Assembly: GCA_017354065.1 (NCBI GenBank)
Contig: JAFMRN010000068.1
Span: forward strand, 1 to 9,581
Source of the DNA: Solirubrobacterales bacterium
GTDB lineage: Bacteria; Actinomycetota; Thermoleophilia; Solirubrobacterales; Solirubrobacteraceae
Direction: 5' to 3'
DNA length: 9,581 nt
This document shows positions 1-5,443 of this stretch, piece after piece; the first letter of the stretch is position 1; the number at the start of each line of letters is the position of its first letter. A model generated the notes under the pieces. The model saw only the letters and a list, made by a program, of their open reading frames with translations. It had not been told where the DNA came from and did no database searches. Both the position numbers and the translations under genes were made by a program.

Positions 1-1262
1 CAGTCACGCAGCTTGTAGTTGGTCGCCGCCTCACCGATCTGACGATCGGCCAGCCAGGCGACGATCCCCGCATAGGCGTCACGGTTGTGCTGCCCGTCAA
101 ATGACCCGGAGTTGACCAGCAGGCCGTCACCCGCGTAGGGCAGCTCCTCCTCGGAGTCGACCACGCGGCGGATCGGCAGGTCATAGACCTGGGCGAAGGC
201 GTGGTCGCGCTCGTCGTGGGCGGGCACGGCCATGATCGCGCCGGTGCCGTACTCCATCAGCACGTAGTCGGCGACCCACATCGGGATCTCCTCCCCGGTC
301 ACCGGGTTCGTCACGGTGCGCCCGAGGAACACGCCCGTCTTCGGCTTGTCGGCCGCGCCGCGCTCCTCCTTGGACTCGCCGATCGAGTGGTTCACATACT
401 CGCGCACCGCCTGCTCCTGCGCGGTCCCGGCGGCCAGCCGCAGCACGTCGGGGTGCTCGGGCGCCATCACGAAGAACGTCGCGCCGAACAGCGTGTCGGG
501 CCGGGTCGTGAAGACCGGGTAGTCGACGCCCAGCTCGCGCTGGTGGAACTTGACCTGGGCGCCCTGAGAGCGGCCGATCCAGTTGCGCTGCATCGACTTG
601 ACGTGCTCGGGCCAGGCGATCTTGTCGAGGTCCTCGAGCAGCCGCTCGGCGTACGCGGTGATCTTGAAGAACCACTGATCGAGCTGGCGCAACTCGACCT
701 CAGCGCCACAGCGCTCACAGTGCCCGTCGATCACCTGCTCGTTGGCCAGCACCGTCTGATCTTGGGGACACCAGTTGACGGCCGCCTCCTTGCGGTAGGC
801 GAGGCCCTGCTTGAACAGCTTTAAGAAGATCCACTGGGTCCAGCGGTAGTACTCGGGCTCGTGGGTCGCGAACTCACGCTGCCAGTCAATGCTGATCCCC
901 CAGGAACGGAACGCGCGCTGGAACGCCGCGATCGACGCCTCGGTCGCGACGCGCGGATGCTCGCCGGTCTTGATCGCGTTGTTCTCCGCGGGCAGCCCGA
1001 AGGAGTCAAAGCCCATCGGGTGCAGCACGGTGTGACCGTTACGCCGCCTGAAGTGCGCGATCGCATCACCGATCGCGTAGTTCTTCATGTGCCCGATGTG
1101 CGGCTCGCCGCTGGGATAGGGCAGCATCTCCAGGACGTAGGTCCCGTTGGCATTCGCGCCAGCTTCGGGGTTGGCGACTTCCCAGGTGCGCTCCGTTTCC
1201 CAGAGACCCTGCCACCTCGCCTCAATAGCGCGCGGATCGTAATGTCGCTCGGGCTCAGGCAT
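1..1262 (-). CDS. leuS: Leucine--tRNA ligase, N-terminal part (cut by window edge)
   Basis: Charges tRNA-Leu with leucine in the cytoplasm (class I synthetase). The reading frame stays open from ATG at 1262 to the window edge, giving 420 complete codons, about half of a usual LeuS. The ATP-binding HIGH motif is at residues 55-58 (context PHIGHMKNY). A zinc-ribbon-like CERCG lies near 182-186. The CP1 editing domain that hydrolyses mischarged tRNA is present: the threonine-rich TTRPDTLFG at 252-260 and GTGAIMAVPAHDERD near 339-353. The KMSKS motif would lie outside the window. The N-terminus (YDPRAIEARWQ) aligns with the normal LeuS start, so I prefer ATG at 1262. A GGAG abuts it directly, too close to act as a ribosome-binding site, while a TACACT box lies 11 bases upstream. 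An in-frame GTG at 1286 would add 8 residues. The gene is divergent from the coiled-coil gene at 1420. No T-box leader is visible. Confidence 0.97.
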   Translation of the reverse strand, partial: MPEPERHYDPRAIEARWQGLWETERTWEVANPEAGANANGTYVLEMLPYPSGEPHIGHMKNYAIGDAIAHFRRRNGHTVLHPMGFDSFGLPAENNAIKTGEHPRVATEASIAAFQRAFRSWGISIDWQREFATHEPEYYRWTQWIFLKLFKQGLAYRKEAAVNWCPQDQTVLANEQVIDGHCERCGAEVELRQLDQWFFKITAYAERLLEDLDKIAWPEHVKSMQRNWIGRSQGAQVKFHQRELGVDYPVFTTRPDTLFGATFFVMAPEHPDVLRLAAGTAQEQAVREYVNHSIGESKEERGAADKPKTGVFLGRTVTNPVTGEEIPMWVADYVLMEYGTGAIMAVPAHDERDHAFAQVYDLPIRRVVDSEEELPYAGDGLLVNSGSFDGQHNRDAYAGIVAWLADRQIGEAATNYKLRD

Positions 1263-1273
1263 CTCCGAGCGGC

Positions 1274-1279
1274 AGTGTA
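1274..1279 (-). promoter_or_regulatory. Possible -10 element of leuS (TACACT)
   Basis: Read on the minus strand, TACACT lies 11 bases before the leuS ATG. It fits the TANNNT pattern seen upstream of several other genes here and would give a very short or absent 5' leader. No convincing -35 box is seen at 16-18 bases. The assignment rests on position and on the recurrence of the pattern. Confidence 0.3.
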
Positions 1280-1404
1280 TTTGCACACGCTCCGGGGACT
1301 CATACCCGGTGCGCGCAGGGCCAAATCAACCGCTTTCTGTGGTTACGGTGTGCATAATGGATGCCAGGACGTCGTAGCCCTTAGAAAAACTCCTGCTCAG
1401 GACC

Positions 1405-1410
1405 TACCAT
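1405..1410 (+). promoter_or_regulatory. Possible -10 element of the coiled-coil gene (TACCAT)
   Basis: TACCAT ends 9 bases before the ATG at 1420, which has no purine-rich ribosome-binding site at normal distance (the nearest AGGA is about 18 bases upstream). This is the arrangement expected of leaderless or near-leaderless transcription in actinobacteria. No clear -35 is visible. A second AT-rich candidate, CATAAT at 1353-1358, would give a longer leader. Confidence 0.3.
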
Positions 1411-1419
1411 TTCGCCCCG

Positions 1420-2154
1420 ATGGCACGGATCGACCAGCACGTCCAAGGGATCATCAGCGCAGCTGAGGACACTGCGGCGGAGATCCGGAAGGACGCCGAA
1501 CGCCAGCTTGCCAAGCGCATCGCAGAAGCAGATCGCGCCGCCACGCTGCGCGTCCAAGCGGCCGAGGATGAAGCTGCCGAGATCCTCGCCAACGCGCGTG
1601 ATGACGCCAAGCGCATGCGTGACCAGGCTGAGGCGAAACAGAGCGACACGATCGCCGGCGCCCGCGCGGAGGCCGACCGGATCGAGTCCGAGGCCCGCGA
1701 CGCGCTGACGCGCGCCCACTCCGACGCCGACCGCCTGCACGCCGAGGCCGAGCAGCAGCGGCGTGACGCCTCCACCCAGGCCTCGGCCGCGATCGAGAAG
1801 GCCGAGCACCAGGCCGCGACGATCGTCAGCGACGCCGAGGCGCGCGCCAACGAGATCGTGCGAGCGGCCCGCGAGACGGCCGGCAAGGTCTCCGCCGATG
1901 GTGAGCAGGTGATGAAGGACCTGCGCGAGCTGGGTGACTCGATGCGCGCAAACGCCGCCCGACTGCTGCGCGACGTGCAGTCGGTGCACTCGGGCATGGT
2001 CGCCCAGATCAACGCCGCGGCCCCGCCGGAGAAGCCGCGCACGCCGTCTTCCCCGAGCCGCTCCTCCGGGTCGCGTCCGGCCGCCAACGGGCGCTCACGC
2101 TCGGGCTCCTCCGGCAATGAGCTCGAGATCCCGGAGTTCCTGCACCAGGGCTGA
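1420..2154 (+). CDS. DivIVA-like coiled-coil protein with an FtsZ-tail-like C-terminus
   Basis: A 244-residue protein of unassigned function. Residues 1 to about 198 are almost entirely predicted helix, rich in Ala, Glu, Asp, Arg and Gln, with small hydrophobic residues spaced in heptad/hendecad fashion (for example AAEILANARDDAKRMRDQAE at 52-71). This resembles DivIVA C-terminal regions and ATP-synthase b-type stalks. There is no signal peptide, membrane segment, or clear N-terminal DivIVA membrane-binding motif. Residues about 201-232 form a Pro/Ser/Arg/Gly-rich, probably disordered linker. The last residues, ELEIPEFLHQG (234-244), resemble the conserved FtsZ C-terminal peptide (LDIPAFLRKQ in E. 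coli). I infer a polar-growth, cell-envelope or division scaffold. Automated annotation as ATP synthase subunit B would be misleading, since no atp genes are nearby. The gene is divergent from leuS and is followed 30 bases later by tRNA-Ala. That it is a gene is clear; its role is not. Confidence 0.85.
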   Translation: MARIDQHVQGIISAAEDTAAEIRKDAERQLAKRIAEADRAATLRVQAAEDEAAEILANARDDAKRMRDQAEAKQSDTIAGARAEADRIESEARDALTRAHSDADRLHAEAEQQRRDASTQASAAIEKAEHQAATIVSDAEARANEIVRAARETAGKVSADGEQVMKDLRELGDSMRANAARLLRDVQSVHSGMVAQINAAAPPEKPRTPSSPSRSSGSRPAANGRSRSGSSGNELEIPEFLHQG

Positions 2155-2164
2155 GCGGTGTGGC

Positions 2165-2170
2165 TAGACT
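2165..2170 (+). promoter_or_regulatory. Possible -10 element of tRNA-Ala (TAGACT)
   Basis: TAGACT lies 14 bases before the mature tRNA 5' end, a sensible position for a tRNA promoter with a short 5' leader removed by RNase P. The nine bases TAGACTTGG recur exactly upstream of the Uma2 gene on the minus strand (7330-7338), which supports TAGACT as a local -10 form. No good -35 is seen. Confidence 0.35.
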
Positions 2171-2184
2171 TGGTCTTTCCCGTC

Positions 2185-2258
2185 GGGGCTATAGCTCAGC
2201 TGGCTAGAGCGTCGCGCTGGCAGCGCGAAGGTCCAGGGTTCGAATCCCTGTAGCTCCA
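2185..2258 (+). tRNA. tRNA-Ala (anticodon GGC)
   Basis: The full cloverleaf can be drawn. The acceptor stem GGGGCTA pairs with TAGCTCC and includes a G3:U70 wobble, the classic identity element for alanyl-tRNA synthetase. The D arm is TAGCTCAGCTGGCTAGAGCG. The anticodon stem TCGCG/CGCGA carries the loop CTGGCAG with anticodon GGC and U33 preceding it. The T arm is CAGGG-TTCGAAT-CCCTG and the discriminator base is A73. The CCA end is not encoded: the next bases are CTTG. The gene ends two bases before the TTG that can start the downstream DUF4345 reading frame. Confidence 0.98.
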
Positions 2259-2259
2259 C

Positions 2260-2667
2260 TTGTCCCCCGCTGACAAAGCCCGGCTCCTGCGCAGGCTCGC
2301 CTTGGCGAACGGGGGTGCCTGCACCGCGATCGGGCTGCTGCACGTCGCCACGGGCTCTGACAACGCGCCGGGAATCGGCGCCGAGGCAAATATCAACGAG
2401 GACTCCCAGGAGCGCTTCTACGGCGGGATCTTCGCGGCCTACGGGGCGGCCTGGCTGTGGGCGCTGCGCGCCGGCCCGCTCGACCCCAAGCTGGTCAGGT
2501 TCCTCGGCGGCGCGATGGCGCTCGGCGGCGCCGGCCGCGTCGCCGGGATCGCCAAACGCGGGCTTCCACACCCCTTCTGGGTAGCCATGGCCGCCACCGA
2601 GTTCATCGTGCCGGGCCTGTTTGTGTGGCTGGCGAACGCCGATGCTGACGCGGATATCGCAGGCTGA
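2260..2667 (+). CDS. DUF4345 family small membrane protein
   Basis: A protein of up to 135 residues matching the DUF4345 pattern: four hydrophobic segments at about 14-32, 53-70, 78-97 and 103-126. The central ERFYGGIFAAYGAAWLW (51-67) and the later GLPHPFWVAMAATEFIVPG (101-119) are characteristic. It is probably an inner-membrane protein; no biochemical role is established for the family as far as I know. The start is unusual. An in-frame TAG lies inside the tRNA 3' arm (2251-2253), so translation must begin downstream of it. The candidates are TTG at 2260, one base after the tRNA discriminator, and TTG at 2302, which has a weak CAGG about 8 bases upstream but would clip the first membrane segment. 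No ATG or GTG is available early, and no separate promoter is visible, so it is probably co-transcribed with tRNA-Ala. Family call sure; start uncertain. Confidence 0.8.
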   Translation: MSPADKARLLRRLALANGGACTAIGLLHVATGSDNAPGIGAEANINEDSQERFYGGIFAAYGAAWLWALRAGPLDPKLVRFLGGAMALGGAGRVAGIAKRGLPHPFWVAMAATEFIVPGLFVWLANADADADIAG

Positions 2668-2704
2668 GCGTGGGATTTGCGGCGCTTCACCGCGTTCGCC
2701 CAGG

Positions 2705-2747
2705 TTTCAGCTTTTTTGTGTAGGCATACAAAAAATTGCTGGCTGAA
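2705..2747. promoter_or_regulatory. A/T-rich inverted repeat upstream of the pyrophosphatase gene
   Basis: TTTTTTGT (2712-2719) and ACAAAAAA (2728-2735) form perfect 8-base inverted arms around an 8-base centre. Flanking TTCAGC (2706-2711) and GCTGAA (2742-2747) extend the symmetry with a 6-base offset. It is the most A/T-rich stretch of the first 7 kb. It lies just upstream of a TACCGT box and 19-61 bases before the ATG, as an operator or upstream activator site would. A weak transcription terminator for the tRNA-DUF4345 unit is the alternative, but the stem is A/T only. Confidence 0.4.
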
Positions 2748-2750
2748 CGC

Positions 2751-2756
2751 TACCGT
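2751..2756 (+). promoter_or_regulatory. Possible -10 element of the pyrophosphatase gene (TACCGT)
   Basis: TACCGT ends 9 bases before the ATG at 2766, which has no ribosome-binding site. It fits the recurring TANNNT pattern of this window and would produce a leaderless or near-leaderless mRNA. It sits immediately downstream of the A/T-rich inverted repeat. Confidence 0.3.
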
Positions 2757-2765
2757 TGACGCGAT

Positions 2766-4457
2766 ATGAGCTCGACCCTCAAGCCGCAAACCGGTGCACA
2801 GGACGACGCGACAGAGCCCTCGGTCGGAGATAATCCGGCTGTGCGCCCCGTCTACGTCACCGGCCATAAGAACCCGGATACCGACAGCATTGGAGCCGCG
2901 ATCGGCTACGCCGAGCTGAAGCAACGGCTTGACGACGAGAACGACTACGTGCCGGTCCGGCTCGGCGAGCTGAACCCGCAGACGACCTGGGTGCTGGAGC
3001 AGGCGGGCCTACCGGCGCCGGAGCTGCTCGACCACGTGATGCTGCGCGCCTCCGACGTGATGGCAACCGATTTTCCGCTGATCTCAGAGGACGATCCCGT
3101 GCGCGAGGCCGGCCTGGCCATGCGCCGCTCGGACATCGACCTGGTGCCCGTGACCAACGCCGACGGCGTCCTGTCCGGCGTAGTCACCACCAGCGCGCTG
3201 GCACGCCGCTACATCCGCGAGTCGCGCCAGAGCTCAAAGCTGCGTGAGGCCACCTACGTGCACGCCGTCGCCGCCGTACTTGAGGGCGAGCTTGTCACCG
3301 GCGACGACCGTCAGCTCTCCGGCAGGGTCTGGGTGCACTCGATGGACCTGGACAGCCCCACCGGCATCTCCCAGGGCGACGTGGTCGTGATCGGCAACCG
3401 CCCGGATGCCCAGCGCCGGGTGATCGAGCGCGGGATCTCACTGCTGGTGGTCTCCAACAACGCCAAGCCCGACGCCGACGTGGTGGCCTTCGCCGAGGAG
3501 CACGGGGTCGCGGTTATCGTCAGCCCGCTGGACACCTACGTGTCAGCGCGGATGATCACCCTGGCCGCACCGAGCCGTGAGCTGATGGAGTCAGAGGAGC
3601 TGATCGCCGCGCCTGACGACCTGCTCTCAGAGGTCGCCGAACAGATCAAGGAGAGCCATCAGGGCAGCGCGGTGGTCGTGGACGACCACAACCACCCGGT
3701 CGGGCTCGTGACCCGGGCCGAGCTCGTCGAGCCCGTGCGCCGCCGCGTGATCCTCGTGGATCACGCCGAGCAGGCACAAGCGGTGGAGGGCATCGAGCAG
3801 GCCGAGATCGTCGAGATCCTCGACCACCACCACATTGGCTCGATCGAGACGAACGTGCCGGTCCGCGCCACCTTCGACCCGGTCGGCTCGACCGCGACGC
3901 TGGTGGTCGAACGCTTCCGCGACAACGGCGAGACGCCCTCCCCAGCCACCGCGAAGGTGCTGCTCGCGGCCGTGCTGTCGGACACCGTGATCCTCAACTC
4001 GCCGACCACGACCGAGCGTGATGAGGAGGTCGTCCATTACCTCGAGCAGGTCCTGTCCCTGGACGCCCGCGGCTTCGGTGAGGAGATGTTCAAGGCCGGC
4101 GGCGACGTTGCCGACACTCCGGCGGAGGACCTGATCCGCCGCGACGCCAAGGACTTTCAGTCCAGCAACGGCCAGGCCTTCACCGTCGCCCAGATCGAGG
4201 TCGTCGGCGCCAGCCTGCTCGACCGCGAGGCTGAGCTGCTCGAGGCCCTGGCCACCGCGCGCGAGGCCAAGGGCGTCCACGTCTACGCGCTGATGGTCAC
4301 CGACATCCTGGAAGCGGGCACCAACCTGCTGGTGGCCGGTGACGCCAACGCGGTCGGACGCGCCTTCGGTGTCGAGCCGAACGGCAACACGATCCCGCTG
4401 CCGGGCGTGATGAGCCGCAAGAAGCAGGTGGCGCCGCCACTGCTGGCGGCGCTTTAG
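2766..4457 (+). CDS. CBS/DRTGG-domain manganese-dependent inorganic pyrophosphatase (family II)
   Basis: Hydrolyses pyrophosphate to two phosphates in the cytoplasm, pulling PPi-releasing reactions forward. It is 563 residues long, as expected for the regulated subclass. The DHH domain begins with GHKNPDTDS (33-41), supplying ligands H34, D38 and D40. CBS1 is about 97-150, the DRTGG domain about 160-262 and CBS2 about 275-325. The DHH domain then resumes with VDHAE (331-335), LDHHH (352-356) and SDT (405-407). The DHHA2 domain ends with the substrate-binding SRKKQVAP (550-557). By family knowledge, CBS domains bind adenine nucleotides and tune activity. VDHAE replaces the VDHNE I remember for the family, but the metal ligand D332 is kept. 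The first about 25 residues look disordered. A GTG at 2841 with GGAG 11 bases upstream would give a start closer to typical family members. The gene is convergent with rsfS, 18 bases apart. Confidence 0.95.
   Translation: MSSTLKPQTGAQDDATEPSVGDNPAVRPVYVTGHKNPDTDSIGAAIGYAELKQRLDDENDYVPVRLGELNPQTTWVLEQAGLPAPELLDHVMLRASDVMATDFPLISEDDPVREAGLAMRRSDIDLVPVTNADGVLSGVVTTSALARRYIRESRQSSKLREATYVHAVAAVLEGELVTGDDRQLSGRVWVHSMDLDSPTGISQGDVVVIGNRPDAQRRVIERGISLLVVSNNAKPDADVVAFAEEHGVAVIVSPLDTYVSARMITLAAPSRELMESEELIAAPDDLLSEVAEQIKESHQGSAVVVDDHNHPVGLVTRAELVEPVRRRVILVDHAEQAQAVEGIEQAEIVEILDHHHIGSIETNVPVRATFDPVGSTATLVVERFRDNGETPSPATAKVLLAAVLSDTVILNSPTTTERDEEVVHYLEQVLSLDARGFGEEMFKAGGDVADTPAEDLIRRDAKDFQSSNGQAFTVAQIEVVGASLLDREAELLEALATAREAKGVHVYALMVTDILEAGTNLLVAGDANAVGRAFGVEPNGNTIPLPGVMSRKKQVAPPLLAAL
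4431..4457 (+). terminator. Candidate terminator overlapping the pyrophosphatase stop codon
   Basis: GCGCCGCC (4431-4438) and GGCGGCGC (4445-4452) form a perfect 8-bp GC stem with a 6-base loop, followed by TTTAGTTAG, which includes the TAG stop. It sits at the convergent junction with rsfS, where a terminator is expected. The T-tract is short, and the stem lies within coding sequence (residues ending APPLLAAL), so codon bias could explain part of it. Confidence 0.4.
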
Positions 4458-4475
4458 TTAGCTGCTGTCCGTGGC

Positions 4476-4832
4476 CTACAGCGCGGCGGTCAGCTCCGCC
4501 GCGGGCGCCTCACCCCAGAGCTGCTCAAGCCTGTAGTACTCGCGCGTCTCGGGCGTGAACACGTGCATCACGACGTCGCCGTAGTCCAGCAGGATCCACT
4601 GGGACTGGGTAACGCCGTCCACCCGGACCGGAAGTTGGGCGTGGTCGCGTTTCATCCCCTCGGCGACGCGGTCATGGATCGCCTTGACCTGGCGGTCGGT
4701 GCGCCCGGTGGCGATCACGAAGTAGTCGGTGTAGGAGATGAACTCGCGGAGATCGAGGGTCACTATGTCGAGGGCTTTGCTGTCTGATGCGTACTCGCTG
4801 ACCGCTTTTGCGATCTCTTCGGGCGTCATCAC
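4476..4832 (-). CDS. rsfS: Ribosomal silencing factor RsfS (Iojap family)
   Basis: Binds protein uL14 on the 50S subunit and blocks joining with 30S, lowering translation under nutrient limitation. The 118 residues match the family along their whole length, including ALDIVTLDLRE (20-30), SYTDYFVIATGRTDRQVKAI (33-52), WILLDYGDVVMHVFTPETRE (79-98) and YYRLEQLWGEA (99-109). The gene overlaps the end of nadD: GTG at 4832 gives a GTGA overlap, while ATG at 4829 gives a TGATG junction. A strong GGAGG at 4842-4846 lies 9 bases from the GTG and 12 from the ATG, so GTG is slightly favoured; the choice changes only one residue. It is the last gene of the proA-nadD-rsfS run and is convergent with the pyrophosphatase gene. 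Confidence 0.96.
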   Translation of the reverse strand: MMTPEEIAKAVSEYASDSKALDIVTLDLREFISYTDYFVIATGRTDRQVKAIHDRVAEGMKRDHAQLPVRVDGVTQSQWILLDYGDVVMHVFTPETREYYRLEQLWGEAPAAELTAAL

Positions 4833-5437
4833 GTGTAGGTTCCTCCGTAAAGGTGATGTTCGGCGATATAGCTCGCCACGGCATCTGGGACGAGGTACTT
4901 GACAGGTTGGCGACGCTGCACGCGCTCCCGAATCTCCGTCGAGGAGATGCCGATCCGCGGCATGCGGAAGAACCGGGCCGACTCACCACCCGAAAGTCCG
5001 TTCAGGGCGGTGATGATCTCCTTGCGGGCGGTGCCACGCCGCTTGGCCACTGCCAGCGTAGCCAGCGACAACACCCGCTCTGGCTCACGCCAGGAGGGCA
5101 GCCCGGCGGCAACGTCACCGCCGACGATCAGGAACAACTCGCTATCAGGCGCGATCTTGTGCAGCTCCACAAGCGTATCGACCGTGTATGACGGACCTGC
5201 GCGCTCAACCTCCAGCGCGGACACCTCCAGCCGCGAATCACCGGCGACCGCCTGGCGACACAGCTCCAGCCGGTGCTTTGCGCCCGGGTCCTCCTCCACC
5301 TGCTTGTGCGGCGGCACGCCGGCCGGCACCATCACGACGCGATCAAGCTCAAGCTGGATCAGCGCCTCTGAGGCACAGATCAGATGTCCCAGGTGCGGCG
5401 GGTTGAACGTGCCGCCGAGAATCCCAACGCGGGCCAA
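4829..5437 (-). CDS. nadD: Nicotinate-nucleotide adenylyltransferase
   Basis: Transfers AMP from ATP to nicotinate mononucleotide, giving deamido-NAD and PPi, in NAD synthesis. It is 202 residues, the usual size. The nucleotidyltransferase signature GGTFNPPHLGH is at 8-18, the substrate-loop PPHK at 42-45, and the C-terminal ISSTEIR near 164-170. The mid-protein segment reads IVGGDVAAGLPSW, a variant of the family's GxD..W pattern. The start is TTG at 5437, since no ATG or GTG lies at the N-terminus and the frame must begin just before ARVGILGG. The TTG is 6 bases after the proA stop and has no clear ribosome-binding site, so translation is probably coupled to proA. The stop overlaps the rsfS start. 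Operon position between proA and rsfS is typical for the family. Confidence 0.96.
   Translation of the reverse strand: MARVGILGGTFNPPHLGHLICASEALIQLELDRVVMVPAGVPPHKQVEEDPGAKHRLELCRQAVAGDSRLEVSALEVERAGPSYTVDTLVELHKIAPDSELFLIVGGDVAAGLPSWREPERVLSLATLAVAKRRGTARKEIITALNGLSGGESARFFRMPRIGISSTEIRERVQRRQPVKYLVPDAVASYIAEHHLYGGTYT
4842..4846 (-). promoter_or_regulatory. Ribosome-binding site of rsfS (GGAGG)
   Basis: A perfect GGAGG on the minus strand inside the 3' end of nadD, 9 bases from the rsfS GTG. It is the strongest Shine-Dalgarno sequence in the window. It contrasts with nadD and with the first genes of transcription units here, which lack one. Confidence 0.75.
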
Positions 5438-5443
5438 GCGTTA

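Noticed and set aside
201..824. Long plus-strand open frame (207 codons) over the 5' region
   Set aside because: It is antisense to leuS, whose reading frame shows clear synthetase motifs; it has the Arg/Val/Leu/Asp/His-rich composition typical of GC-rich shadow frames.
1263..1419. T-box or other riboswitch in front of leuS
   Set aside because: The divergent gap is only 157 bases and I find no T-box sequence or terminator/antiterminator pair; the likely -10 lies 11 bases from the ATG.
1381..2117. Two long minus-strand frames (202 and 237 codons) opposite the coiled-coil gene
   Set aside because: They mirror the repetitive GC-rich codons of the plus-strand gene. The plus-strand protein has a coherent coiled-coil pattern and a family-like tail; the mirror frames show low-complexity Ser/Ala/Arg or Gly/Leu/Val runs.
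1420..2154. ATP synthase subunit B as the identity of the coiled-coil protein
   Set aside because: There is no N-terminal membrane helix and there are no neighbouring atp genes; the similarity is generic to Ala/Glu-rich coiled coils.
2185..2258. tRNA-Ala as an integration site for a mobile element
   Set aside because: No integrase gene follows and I found no repeat of the tRNA 3' end elsewhere in the window; the downstream genes look like normal chromosomal genes.
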